Below, piece by piece: positions 35,089-46,223 of a stretch of 64,000 bases of DNA. The position numbers and the translations under genes were made by a program. Within the stretch, counting starts at the first letter, position 1, and each line of letters begins with the position of its first letter. The stretch is from assembly GCA_014155875.1 (NCBI GenBank), contig JACEFZ010027761.1, positions 50,001 to 114,000 of the forward strand, given 5' to 3'. The DNA comes from Cepaea nemoralis. Its lineage: Eukaryota; Mollusca; Gastropoda; Stylommatophora; Helicidae. A model generated the notes under the pieces. It made no database searches. It had not been told where the DNA came from and worked only from the letters and a program-made list of their open reading frames with translations.

Positions 35089-36062
35089 TTTTAATAGAGC
35101 TATTGACACAGCTGCGTTTACGTACATCCGATAACTTTCGAGTGTTGCAGTCCATGTCATGTCTTAGTGGAAGTGAATGTCTACAGCCAATGAAGCCTTG
35201 TATATTGGATCTTGCTAAAATGTTTGTAGAAGATGCAGCTACTCTCACCCGCATCGATTTCCAGTAGAGAAAACTTCATCATATGCAGTGGACACAGGCC
35301 TCTGACACACTTGGACTGTGGGCAGAAATAGCCTCATACAGGGATGCCACCGGTGAAAATCCTTTCCAAGATCTTACAGATTTAGCTTCAACTGTGCTCA
35401 TTTTACCTCATTCTAATGCGGACGTGGAGCGTATTTTCAGTCAGATGGCAGTTATAAAATCAAAATTGCGGAACATACTGAGCATCAAGAGTTTGACAGC
35501 TGTTTTGACTATTAGATATGGAATGAAAAGATATGGCAAATGCTGTCATGATTATAAACTACCTAAGGATATTCTGCGAAAAATTGGATCACAGGAGGCA
35601 TATACATGTTTCTTTCAATCATCCTCCTCATCCTCATCATCGCAGGGGAAAACACAGCAGGAAATAGCTACAGAAACTGAAGAGGAGTTGTTTGACTGGG
35701 ATTTGGCAGATCTGGAATAAACTTCATTCTAATATTCAGTGATAATAATAAATTATAATGTGCTACTTTATAACATTTTGAATGAATACCACAAGTGCTT
35801 GTTTTAGTGATTTCCCAAAAAATAGTATTGCAATTTGGAGCTTTTTTGGCTCGAAAGTAGTTCTGATTGGGATTTGGCGGATCTGGAATAAACTTCATTG
35901 TAATATGAAGTGATAATAATAAATTATACTGTGCTACCTTGTTACATTTGTAATTAAAATAGTTGGTGCTTTTTTTGGTGCTTCCTAAAAAAAATTGGTG
36001 CTTTTTAGTGATTTCTTGGGTCGATTTTGGTGCTTTTTCATCAAAGGGAGATGGCAACACTG
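35089..36062 (+). mobile_element. hAT copy B: 3' part only
   Basis: Starts inside the transposase at the position equivalent to about 15290 in copy A, carries the dimerisation motif HSNADVERIFSQMAVIKS, ends the reading frame DWDLADLE at 35720 and finishes at the terminal repeat GCAACACTG. One TAG at 35265-35267 replaces the Trp codon of copy A, but copy B lacks the frame disruption seen near 15535 in copy A. The same 3' tandem duplication is present. The right flank AACAAGAT (36063-36070) equals the left flank of copy A. Confidence 0.9.
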
Positions 36063-36242
36063 AACAAGATGAGATGAAATTATGAGACATAGCCGTGCTA
36101 TAGCTTAAGGGAAGTGAACTCGTGTCACAATTCCCGGACACAACAAGTCGATGGTTTAACTTCAGCTGCGGGCGATTTGGAAGCAGACCGCTTCGCGTTG
36201 ATTTTGTAGATATGAAGCGACGGTTATTCAAAATGCAATGGT

Positions 36243-36400
36243 AAATTAGTTAGTTAGTTGCATATCATTTACAGGACGTTGCAGACAACACCAGCATTTT
36301 TTGCTGTTGTGATCTCTTGGCAAGTTTACTTTCAGTAGTTTGCCACTGCTTTCTAAATGACCAGCACCCATACCATTTCGTAAAAAACCAACGTCCGTAA
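36243..36400 (-). mobile_element. SINE core and tail, minus strand
   Basis: On the minus strand: TTCAGAAAGCAGTGGCAAAC-type core, TTGCCAAGAGATCACAACAG, AATGCTGGTGTTGTCTGCAA, CGTCCTGTAAATGATATGC and a (CTAA)n end. The same core appears at 8785, 29860, 53440 and 54385. The segment TGCAACGTCCTGTAAAT is identical to one in the 25.4-26.6 kb satellite. Confidence 0.75.
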
Positions 36401-36727
36401 CACTTCGCCACGGAGTCGGCTTAATTGTAAACTATTGAACGTAAAAAATTGCCCCATGCATCACAAACAGTCAAATAAAAATTGCCTTATTTGATTGCGG
36501 CATCCTGTAAAAGTCAAGCAGCTAAATTTGAAAAACAAAACAAAACATGCATATCTTTTGCCGCTATCAAGGGGAAACCATCGCATTAATTTGTTAACAA
36601 ATCTATCAGGAGTCACACAGCTAGAGTTATAATAAAAGAGGGTGGTAGGGGTGCGACAAGCTATAAACGTAACCACAAACCAGACTTGGGATTGAGCTAT
36701 GATTTACACACAGTAGCCACAAGCAAT

Positions 36728-38196
36728 TGAAATTGCTGCTGAATTTATAAAGGCAGGTGGCCATGCATTACATCTAAAGCTATACGAACTAATAATAAAA
36801 ATCTGGAGGACAGAAGAATTACCCCATGACTGGAAAGAGTCATTATTGATACCTATCTTTAAGAAAGGAGACAAGTTCCAATGTGGAAATTATAGAGGAA
36901 TATCACTACTGTGCACAAGCTATAAGATACTATCCGCAGTATTACTAAATAGACTAAAACCATATTCAGAAGACATATTAGGTGACTACCAGGCAGGTTT
37001 TAGACAAAACAGATCAACAATAGATCAGATATTTATCTTACGACAAATAGCCGAGAAACATTGGGAATATAAAAGAGATCTCCATAACATTTTTGTGGAT
37101 TTTAAAAAGGCTTATGATAGTGTCTATAGGATTAGTCTATGGAATGCTATGCAGGAATTTGGAATACCAAGGAAGTTAATCAACATGACCAGACTATGCA
37201 TGGAAGATACTTATAATATAGTAACATATAAAGGCAGGAAATCAGACCCCTCCCAAATAGCATGTGGCTTGAAACAGGGTGATGCACTATCACCGCTACT
37301 CTTCAATCTGGCTCTAGAGAAAGTTGTAAGGAAGATAAAGGAGGAATGTGATATTGGAGGAACATCCAAGCTGCTTGGTTATGCAGATGATATAGATATT
37401 ATAGGGCAAAGTGAACAAAAGACATTGGAAATATTGACTCACTTAAAGCAAAAAGCCCAACAGATGGGGCTGGTTATCAACCAAGATAAGACAGAATATA
37501 TGGTAATTTCAAGAGAAGGAATGGCTAAAAACTCTGGCCACATACAAATAGATAATATGACCATTAAAAGAACGGAAACATACAAATACCTGGGTACAAT
37601 CTTCAACTGCTCCAACATCATAAGGGAAGAAATACAAACTAGAATCAACTCTGGAAATAAGATATACTATGCACTACAACATCTACTAAAATCAAAGGCG
37701 CTATCTCGTAACACCAAAATCACAATATACATAACACTGATCAGACCAATTGTGCTGTATGGCTCTGAAACCTGGAGTACAACCAAAGGAGACGAAGCCT
37801 TGTTACAAACCTTTGAGAACAAAATTTTAAGACGCATCTTTGGACCCATTAGGGATACACAAAGTGGAGAGTGGAAAAGAAGAAGTAACAAAGACAATTA
37901 TGATCTGTTTAAGTCCCCGCTAATCACTGGTATCATGAAGGCTAATAGACTACAATGGCTGGGGCATATAGAAAGAATGGAAGATAATAGGGAAACAAAA
38001 CTCGCTTACACTCAGGAAATAAATGACCGTAGACCCCTAGGTAGACCAAGAAGACGGTGGAGAGATAATACATGTACAGACCTACAAGCACTTGGAATCA
38101 ACGACTGGCAAGAGAAGGTCCACCAGAGAGACGAATGGAGAGGGATTGTATTTGCAGCAAAGAACCTCAATGGCTCGGAAAGCTGAAGAAGAAGCC
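36728..38196 (+). mobile_element. 5'-truncated LINE with GAA tail and 13-bp target duplication
   Basis: AGCCACAAGCAAT occurs immediately before the element (ending at 36727) and immediately after its short tail GAAGAAG (from about 38195). The insertion begins inside ORF2. The tail of GAA triplets is the same as that of the short elements at 48188-48331 and 14519-14871. Confidence 0.92.
36729..38186 (+). CDS. Non-LTR reverse transcriptase, 5'-truncated but otherwise open
   Basis: The frame is open from the insertion boundary to TGA 38184-38186; a TTG at 36846 or later ATGs are not genuine starts because the element is truncated. Motifs in order: LIPIFKKGDKFQCGNYRGIS, NIFVDFKKAYDSV, CGLKQGDALSPLLFNLAL, LGYADDIDIIG (37373-37405), YLGTIFNC, VLYGSETWST and GHIERMEDN near the C terminus. 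Polymerase residues are all present. No frameshift or stop in about 485 codons suggests a recent insertion. The endonuclease domain is absent. It could be RTE-like or I-like; I cannot decide by eye. Confidence 0.9.
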   Translation, partial: EIAAEFIKAGGHALHLKLYELIIKIWRTEELPHDWKESLLIPIFKKGDKFQCGNYRGISLLCTSYKILSAVLLNRLKPYSEDILGDYQAGFRQNRSTIDQIFILRQIAEKHWEYKRDLHNIFVDFKKAYDSVYRISLWNAMQEFGIPRKLINMTRLCMEDTYNIVTYKGRKSDPSQIACGLKQGDALSPLLFNLALEKVVRKIKEECDIGGTSKLLGYADDIDIIGQSEQKTLEILTHLKQKAQQMGLVINQDKTEYMVISREGMAKNSGHIQIDNMTIKRTETYKYLGTIFNCSNIIREEIQTRINSGNKIYYALQHLLKSKALSRNTKITIYITLIRPIVLYGSETWSTTKGDEALLQTFENKILRRIFGPIRDTQSGEWKRRSNKDNYDLFKSPLITGIMKANRLQWLGHIERMEDNRETKLAYTQEINDRRPLGRPRRRWRDNTCTDLQALGINDWQEKVHQRDEWRGIVFAAKNLNGSES

Positions 38197-38524
38197 ACAA
38201 GCAATAGGCTGCATGATTTATTGCCTGGAATATTTCGCTACATCTAGTCAGAAGCATACTATATATACATATTATATGAAGTGAATGGCTAATTCAACTT
38301 TTTCAAGCCATTACTCTCTTGGATAACAATCGCGTTCAGATTAATTCCCTTTTGTGGCTGTCTCAGTCATTGGATTATTAATATGAGCCAGGATGGACCC
38401 TAATTTACTTCTCTTCTGAGATTGAACGGAGTAGGGGTAACTGTATAATCGAATTTTTAGAAATTCAAATTCTGGCTGAACTACATGACACACATAGTCT
38501 CTGATACTGTTCACACTTACAGAG

Positions 38525-38672
38525 TGTATTTTTAATGGCTTTGCGTGTGTTTGAAAATATTTTCGGTCCAAGTTTTGTATTCACCCTCTGTAAAGTTCAT
38601 GCAACATAATATGTAAATACAAAACTTGGACCGGCAATATTTTCAAACACTGCAGTCATTAAAAATAACCTT
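38525..38672. repeat. Foldback (inverted repeat) sequence
   Basis: TATTTTTAATGGC and GTTTGAAAATATTTTCGGTC on the left are answered on the right by GACCGGCAATATTTTCAAAC and GTCATTAAAAATA. Arms of about 55 bp surround a loop of about 35 bp. This may be a small MITE. Confidence 0.85.
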
Positions 38673-38739
38673 ATACAGCGATGTTATCACCACGACAATC
38701 ACAGTATCACTGTGACATCTTTCTGTCGGCACAAACCCA

Positions 38740-39060
38740 GGAGGTCGGCATGGCGAGTTAATCAGAGCGCTCGCTCTTAAACTTACGGTGCGCTGAGTGC
38801 GAGGTCAAGGGGTTTAATCCCTATACCAGTCATTTGGACCAAAATGTTGACTTCTCAGCCTTAACCCAGGGACTTAACATTTCAAATACCTCAGACTTGG
38901 GTTCGCCTGATGGCGAGGGACACTTGTAACAGGGAAAAACTAATCCATACGGAAACACTAGCCCAGTGCACTCACCATTAATAGCAACTACTTCTAATAG
39001 TAGTTCATGGGTATGGACTACGCTCGAGTTCAAAGCGGGCGAATGAGAAAACATGTAACA
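38740..39060 (+). mobile_element. tRNA-derived SINE, family 2, copy c
   Basis: Begins GGAGGTCGGCATGGCGAGTT, has GAGCGCTCGCTCTTAAACTT, B box GGGTTTAATCCCTATACC and body motif CGCCTGATGGCGAGGGACAC. The longest family 2 copy here. Confidence 0.88.
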
Positions 39061-39180
39061 ATTGGCTATAAATACCACAGATATTGATTGGGACATATTG
39101 TTTGATTGAAACTTTTTTATTTAAAATTGATTGGCACTTATAAAACTAGAGGAAATAAGTAGAGATTAGACACCCTATAC

Positions 39181-40566
39181 CAGCGGTGGCCAACCTTTTC
39201 AGCAGGGGGGCCAAATTTCAGAAATAATATTTCCTGAGGGGCCACGTACCTATTGTTTTTTGTTATTAAAGAAAGCAAGCAAGCGTGCTACAACTTCGAC
39301 GACATCGTCGCTTCCCAGTAGGTGAGATCGTGGTCAAACGCTTGCCTGGTGTAAGGTTAAAAAAATACATCTTATTAATTAATTGATCCTTCCCTTTTAG
39401 ACGAGTATTAACGTCATTTATGTGGCTAGTTATATCGACCAGAAATGCAAAGTCAAACCAACGCTTTGTCTTCAAACTCTGTGATATGTTTTTACTTTCT
39501 TGCAAAGAATGATTGTATTTCTTGTTGCAAATCAAACACTCTTTTCAACACTTTGGCATGGGTGCTTACTTCTGCATAAAATATAACGTCATTATAATCT
39601 TAGTCCAAAGACTTTAGAAATTCTTGGAACTGACGGTGATTCAACCCGTTCGACTTAATGAAGATCACTATTTTTTTCGATCACTTTCATGACATGGGCC
39701 TTCGAACATAAATTCTCCTCTTGAATAATGTAATGAAAATTTACCATAGAAGTATTACCAACTTTGGAGGCCTCATTTTAAATCAAATTTACTAAACCTT
39801 CGAGTTTACCAACCATTGCCGGAGCACCACCCGCTGTTAAGCCCGATAAGTTGTTAAGTTGTAACGAAAAGCGATTCAATGTCGATGTAACTGCTTCTAA
39901 CAAATCTCGTGACTTAGTAGTGTCCTTAAGTGGATACAGTGCCGCTAATTCTTCTGTCTTTTTTAAAATGGACATCAACACCCCTGATAAAAATTGTCAG
40001 TTGGGCACTAATTGCCATATTTGTGCTTTCATCCACTGCTAGAGCATAAAATATAAACTTGGATGCTCGAATTTTCAAATTATCTTCTTTATGTTTTCCA
40101 ATGTCGTCCACACGCCTAATAATAGTCTGACGAGATATAACTATTTTTTAAGAAATCCTTCTTTTCTGGACACAGAAATTCAAGGACGCTCTCCAAACAT
40201 TCCTTAACCATTTCACCATCGGAATATGGCTTCGATTGTTTGCTAGTATCCTGGCTACTGCATAACTAGCTTTTACATAGCATGTTGACTCTGAACCCGC
40301 TCTAGTAAATATCCTTTGTTGCGAAGAAATTTTTTAAAAAGTAATTTACTTGGTCTTGTCGAAATTGCCCTTTGTACTTATAAAACTTATTTGCATGTTT
40401 AGTCTCGTAGTGCCGTTTGATGTTATACTATTTCAAGACAGAAACAGATTCATTGCGCTACCAAGCATATCTGGGATTTGTTTTAATTTCCACGAAACAA
40501 AAAAATCGTTTATAGTCCACCTGTCTTGAAAACCTCTTAATTCTTCTGTGATTCTTCTCTTATTTG
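39181..40566 (-). pseudogene. hAT remnant related to GTF2IRD2/EPM2AIP1-type transposases
   Basis: The left end CAGCGGTGGCCAACC followed by GGGGCCAAATTTC is a Charlie-like hAT terminus. On the minus strand coding pieces appear in order: KPYSDGEMVKECLESVLEFL and CPEKKDF (about 40225-40160), ALAVDESTNMAISAQLTIFI (about 40060-40000), LKDTTKSRDLLEAV and LSGLTAGGAPAMVGK (39981-39778), and RWFDFAFLVDITSHINDVNT (about 39460-39400). Several frame changes separate them. The right part is not found beyond 45831; the element was split or truncated by the hAT insertion at 40575. Confidence 0.82.
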
Positions 40567-40947
40567 GTCCGACGCAGGGGCGTCACTAGGGGGGTGCGGG
40601 GGTGCGGGCCGCACCGGGTGACACCATCAAGGGGTGACACCAAAATAAAGAAATTGCAAATTTGACAAAGCAGACATAGCTCTGTCTAGTCGGGTTTCAT
40701 AACCGTTCATTGTTAAATACATGAGCAGGCACAGGGTGCCACCATGCAGAGCGTCTGGTGCTTAAATGAATAAAACTCAGAGCTCAGAGCTGCTCGGGGC
40801 CTCGGAGTCGGAGTAGAATCGTGGGTCATTTGCAAACGCGCCAATTAATGACGTGTGGAGTCACGTGGTTGCAGAAAATGACAGACGTTGTTTACAGGTT
40901 CGTTTTTTATGTAAATAATTATTTTTTCGAAATTTTATAATTTTATC

Positions 40948-41487
40948 TCATCTCATCTCATCTCATCATGTTCCTCTTGTACCTTGCGGTGTCGAGGTGA
41001 AGTATAAACTTCGTGAGAGTGCCCGGTTATGGGCTTCGTATATCGACATTCCCATGGATTCTGTTATTCCCTCCGTCCAACGTTTACGTGGTCGGCCTCT
41101 TCCTCTGTTTCCATCTGGTCTGTACATCATTGCTTGTTGTGGCATGCTGTTGACTGGTAACCTACTTGCATGGCCAAACCATTTGACTTGCTGCTTTCTA
41201 ATAAAATCTAGAGCAGCTTTAACCCCCACTTTAGTCCTGATTTCTTCATTTCTGATCTTATCTCTTCTTGATACGTTGAGTATTCTTCTCAGGAACCTCA
41301 TTTCTGTTGTTGTGATTTTTCTTTTCTCTTTTTCTGTCATTGTCCAGGTTTGGCATTGGTAGCACAGAGTTGGTAGGAAGATTGTGTTGTAAAGTGCTTT
41401 CTTAGTAGTTATTGATACATGTTTGTTCTTTAGTATTGGTGCCATTTGTCCAATGAGTTGATTTGCCTTATTGCACCTATTTTCGAT
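40948..41487 (-). mobile_element. 5'-truncated LINE inserted in the hAT, with 12-bp target duplication
   Basis: TATAATTTTATC lies at 40936-40947 and again at 41488-41499. The tail is a run of (GAGAT)-type pentanucleotides at the left end. The minus-strand frame 41445-40966 is open for 159 codons and gives the ORF2 C terminus: LCYQCQTWTMTEKE, RRILNVSRRDKIRNEE, GHASRLPVN, RGRPRKRWTEGITE, SLYFTSTPQGTRGT. It is the family of the fragment at 10435-10728. Between this insertion and 42400 the hAT holds only AT-rich non-coding sequence. Confidence 0.93.
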
Positions 41488-42868
41488 TATAATTTTATCA
41501 ATATCACTAAAATATAAATATTTTAAAGTAAATTAATTAGGATAAGGCATAAATATTAAAGGAGAAAAACAGCGGCAGGCTTCCACTTAAAAAAGTTAGT
41601 ATTACTATACTATAGTATACTAGTAGTTTACTACTACAATAAATTAATAACTACGGCATACACACGTTTTTCTATCTGTCTGAAAAATATATATTTTAAT
41701 TTTTTAATTTAATTTTTTAATTAAAAAGATAGAAATAGAAAAATAAATAACGGTTGTGTAATTTTTCGAACCAACGAGTCACTGTTGAGACTGCCACACG
41801 CAGATCCCCCCAATAATTGATGCGGTTACTGACATTCGCCAGCAATTCGCAATATAAAATAATAAATATATGTCATGAAATGACAGTCGTGCATTGGCGA
41901 CAAAACTTCCTGATAAAAGTTAAGAAGAAGTGTTGCAACGAATATTGTTGACCGCCGGTTACATCTTACATTTGTATATGAATCCATTAATTGTGCCTTG
42001 CAGCATTTGCCATCCGCATCGTATGCAGGTTGGTATGTTCAATACTCCATTAGCCAGTAAAAAAGTTACAATCCACTCAAACTTGTTACAATGAAATAAA
42101 AAAGTTGTAACTTCCATGGACAATATTTTAAAAAAATTTAATATTTTGTATGACAAGTTTTCTTTTTTAGACGGTTCTTTTTAGTGTACATAATCATTTT
42201 TTAATTACATTTTAATTCTACGGTAAACAACGCAATTTAACCTAAATAACTATATTTATTAAATTATGAATAAATCATAAATGTTTGGATTATAATTATT
42301 TATACAGATTTTATATATTTATATTATATCTTTTTGTTTAGTTGTATATTTTTAAGTCCCTAATTTATTATAGATTTATTATTTTAGAATATTCCTATCA
42401 TGCCACATGGAGTGCACAAATCAAAGAGGCCTAGTGGATGCGAGCAGCGAAAAGCAAAGAAAAAAAGATGTGAATCACTAAAGTCACTACCTGGATTCAT
42501 GCTTCAATATGTCAAGAGACCAAGTGATGGACAAGGTTCATCAAAAGACGTTCTTCCTCAATCTACAATTGATAAGGATTCCTCCCATGCTGACAGCATG
42601 CATTCTTCAAAAGAGCAACTAGAGCCAGAAATGGAAGAGAATCACGAGATTGATGCAGAAATACATAATGAAATAGCAGTGGATGAATTTGAAACAGAAA
42701 TGCATGCTGAAAATGATTCACGTCATGATACTGTAAATGTGATGAGTCAAGTGGATGAGAAAAATTGGAATATTTTATCTGATGCTTCTTTCTGGAATGC
42801 ACCTGTTCCAGATCATTTTCGAGTTGAAATTATCAAAAGAGGAAGTTGTTCTTTTCAGAACAAGGATG

Positions 42869-43379
42869 GTATGATTTTCGCTTGGGGTGCGAGAGGTCCC
42901 GGGTTCAAATCCCGGACGAGCCCCCACGTCCACACATGTCAGGATCTTCTATTAGGCTCGTTGGCTAACACATGTGAGACAGTACAAGTACAACGTAATT
43001 CGACGTAAGACATAGCAACACAAGTTCAATGGATTTATTACCACATTAAATACATAACAATAGTTACAGCAATGTACAACATATAACTCACAACCACAAT
43101 ACAGCTCATAGGTCTGACGCTCACGATATCAGTCGGTCAGCTCACAACCACGGAGATTCACACAAACGCCTTGCTCTCGACACACACGTCCGTTCAGATG
43201 TCCAGTCCCAGCTTGGTCTGAGATTAACACACACACTCTCCACTGCCTCTCGTGGGGTCACGTGGCTTTGCGTGCGTCTGTCGTCAGCGCTGGTCGCGTG
43301 TCAGGTAAGAATCTCGCCAGCCGACAACTCTTGTCCGCCGGGTGCCGTAACGATGTTGCTGCACACTTAGGCTCTGACA
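42869..43379 (-). mobile_element. Single LTR plus tRNA-Pro primer site and tRNA read-through, inserted with GATG duplication
   Basis: GATG occurs at 42865-42868 and 43380-43383. On the minus strand the insert begins TGTCAGAGCC and its LTR ends CCTGACA (43379 down to 42937; 443 bp; terminal inverted repeat TGTCAG/CTGACA). An AATAAA lies in the LTR at about 43038. Then come ten spacer bases, the 18-base primer site TGGGGGCTCGTCCGGGAT (42926-42909) and 40 more bases complementary to the body of tRNA-Pro through the anticodon arm into the D loop (42908-42869). There is no internal retroelement gene. The LTR owner could be a Ty3-like or retrovirus-like element; the family cannot be told from the LTR. 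Confidence 0.9.
42909..42926 (-). promoter_or_regulatory. tRNA-Pro primer binding site
   Basis: Eighteen bases complementary to the 3' end of tRNA-Pro including the non-encoded CCA. The site follows the LTR end by 10 bases, as expected for an LTR retroelement. Confidence 0.92.
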
Positions 43380-45831
43380 GATGGGCCTTTCAGTACTGTG
43401 ACAAGGCAAGGTGCAAAGACTAAAGGAGATGTGCGCCAGCTGTCAAAAGAATGGTTCTACAAGACGATGCCAAATGGTGAGAAAATACTGCGGTCATGGA
43501 TGGTTTACTCGCTCGTCAGTGAGAAATTATACTGCTTTTGCTGCAGACTCTTTGCTGTTAATGTAACAGAACAAACATCAAAATTTGTCACTGGGTTTCA
43601 GCAGTGGTGGAAGCTGAGCCCAAAATTACATAATCATGAGATATCGGATGGCCATCTAGGTTGCCTTGAAAAATGGAAAACATTGGCAGCAGGCCTTAAG
43701 CTGCACAAAACAATTGATGCCGACAGTGTTGCTTTAATGGATAGGGATAAAAAAAAAATGGAGGGATATCTTGCACAGGTTGCTTGATATCACATTGTTT
43801 CTTGCTAAGCAAAATCTGGCATTTCGTGGCCATAAGGAAGATGCATCTTCGTTGAATAAAGGAAACTTTCTTGAGATGGTTGAGATGCTTTCTAAATATG
43901 ACCCTGTGTTGAAAGAGCACCTAATGAGATTAAAGCGAACTACATCTGTAACAGTAAAAGCATCCGTATCTTATCTTTCACCAGAAACTCAGAATGAATT
44001 TAGAACTGTTCTGGCAAATCATGTGAAGGAAATTCTTGTAAATGATATAAAGGCTGCAAGGTATTTTGGAATTATGTTCGACAGCACACCTGACATATCA
44101 CACACTGACCAGATGTCTGAGGTGATCAGATATGTGAAAATCCACAATGGGGAAGTTGAAGTGAGAGAAGTGTTTCTAGGATTTTTCCCTTTAAAGGGGA
44201 AAAAAGCTGATGACCTCAGTTCAGACATTTAAAAAAATCTAGAAAGTGATGGACTTGACATAATGATGTGCAGAGCTCAAGGTTATGATAATGCTGCCAC
44301 AATGTCTGGAATTCATGGAGGTGTTCAAGCCATTCTGAAAAGAAAGAATAAGAAAGCTATTTTTAACGGATGCGTGGACCATTCGCTTAAATTATGTGGT
44401 CAACCCTCTTTTGCTGAAAATGCTTTATGTGTAACATTTTTTGGAACTCTTGAGAGAATGTATTCCTTCTTTGCTGCTTCCACCCATCGATGGGATGTTT
44501 TAATTGAACACACTGCAATGTCGATTAAAAGGCTATCAACAACACGCTGAAGTGCACATCATGCTGCTGTTAAACAGGTGAAAGATAAGTTTGATGAATG
44601 TGTGGCGGCGATTGAAGCTTTATGTGATCCTCGTGAAAATGTGGAAACAAGAGGTGCAGCACAAGGTCTTTTACCTGCTGTCTGTGATTTCACGTTTCTG
44701 TGCTATCTTTACTTTTGGGCTCCTGTACTTGAGGAAGTTAATTTGACACAGCAGTATCTGCAGACTAAAGGCTTAACTCTTGACAAAGTAGTAACCAAGT
44801 TAGAAGCATTAAGACTTTTTCTGCAGGAGAAGCGCAGTCACTTAGTGGAGCATGCAATTGAACAGGCACTTTTAAAAGCAGACCAATTCGGAATAACAGT
44901 AGAGAGAAGATTAAGGTTCAAGAAGAGAATGGCAGGGGAACAACTCAGAGATGCTTCAGATGCTGGACTCACTATGCAAGAAGAAAACAATAGGGCGATG
45001 CTGGAGTATATTGATCGTTTTCATTCTGAACTCCAGACCAGATCAACAGCGATCAAGGAAGTAGCAAATATGTTTGAGGCTGTTCAAGCCAAGAGTCTTC
45101 TATCAGCAACTGAAGAAGAGTTGCTGGTGTCAGTTCCAAAATTGACCACTTTCTATGATGAGCTATCCGAAGTAGAGCTTTTAAAAGAAATACTAAGGCT
45201 GAGAAGACACCTGAAGGCAGCAGATATTGATATCCACAAAGCCAAAGACTGGTCAATATTTGATATTTTAAAATTCATAGTTGACTGGGATTTCCTTGAA
45301 TCTCTCCCAATACTCTCATTAAGACTACAACTATATCTTACGATCTGTGTGTCTGTGGCTTCATGTGAGAGGAGCTTTTCAAAACTGAAACTTATAAAGA
45401 ACTATTTGCGATCAACCATGGGACAGTCAAGACTTTCTGATCTGGCTATATTATCAATTGAAAGTGATATGGTGAAAGATATTGATTTTGATGATGTGAT
45501 TGACAGGTTTGCAGCTTTGAAGACCAGGATGGGAAACTTTTAATTTTAAATAACAGAAATTTTAATGTTAAATAACAAAAATTTAACTTTGTCCGAGTTT
45601 GTCGAAGTTCTTTATTTATGTTTTACCTGAAGTATTGAAGTTATATTGTTCAATTTGTTTTCTTTCTTATGTCCTTATTAACTTTTTGACTTATTTTACA
45701 AACATTACTATATGCGATTATATATGGTACAGGAACACTCGGAAGAAGACCATGGTGAAAGTCTAGAGGGGTGACACCAAGAGTTTACCGCACTGGGTGA
45801 CACCAACCCCAGTGACACCACTGGTCCGACG

Positions 45832-46209
45832 TCATCATCTAGTTGACGCCACGGTTACGTAATACCTCAAATACACATAATGAATATTCACATAATAAAA
45901 ACCCACATCAAAATAATATATAATATTATATAATTATATAATATATAATATTATATTATTATATTATTATATAATAATATTCTATATTAATCATACCTTT
46001 CTCACTGATGTTCTCAGCCAGTATCCAACCAATATGATCTCTTCCTTCAACAACATCCACTCAGAGAAATATCAGGAACACAGAGTTCATACCTAATACC
46101 ATAAAGTCTTTTCACAAACTAAAACACTATGGTTCCTACAGTCTATGGTCCATAATATTCCCTTTAAAAATGTTCGTGTTCAAGTCACTGGAGTAGAACT
46201 AGCCAGGTT
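45832..46209. other. AT-rich stretch with AT palindromes
   Basis: The block 45920-45985 consists of overlapping TATTATA/TATAATA motifs able to fold back. No terminus of the GTF2IRD2-like hAT was found here. The ATG-like start at 46145 belongs to this flank and not to the LINE downstream. Confidence 0.65.
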
Positions 46210-46223
46210 AATAAGTTCCCAAG

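Larger units (their letters stand above)
42400..45543 (+). pseudogene. hAT transposase (ZMYM1-like with DUF4371 and hAT dimerisation domain)
   Basis: The reading starts MPHGVHKSKRPSGCEQRKAK (42400) and is interrupted at 42868 by the LTR-derived insertion; it resumes in the same frame at 43384 if one copy of the 4-bp duplication is removed. A TTF-type Cys segment (LYCFCCRLF) follows, then a frame change in the A-run at 43750-43758, a TAA at 44230-44232 and a TGA at 44548-44550, each within a conserved context (the last replaces a Trp). RNase H-like motifs include GIMFDSTPDISHTDQM and QGYDNAATMSGIHGGVQ. The C terminus has VSVASCERSFSKLKLIKNYL, the hAT dimerisation region, ending at 45543. The gene once mobilised its element and is now dead. 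Confidence 0.9.
40575..45823 (+). mobile_element. Complete hAT element with perfect 8-bp target duplication
   Basis: GTCCGACG flanks both ends (40567-40574 and 45824-45831). The left terminus CAGGGGCGTCACTAGGGG is matched by the inverted right terminus CAGTGGTGTCACTGGGG. GGTGACACC motifs are repeated inside both ends. The 5.25-kb element carries a decayed plus-strand transposase and two insertions, 40948-41487 and 42869-43379. Confidence 0.95.

Noticed and set aside
42868..42926. A tRNA-Pro gene
   Set aside because: The 5' acceptor strand and part of the D arm are missing and the non-encoded CCA is present, so it is a copy of a mature tRNA primer attached to an LTR and not a gene.
42955..42964. 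GGCTCGTTGG downstream of the tRNA-Pro copy, suggesting a permuted tRNA gene
   Set aside because: It matches the tRNA-Pro 5' end over ten bases but lies inside the LTR, and no continuous D arm follows. Chance or LTR sequence is simpler.
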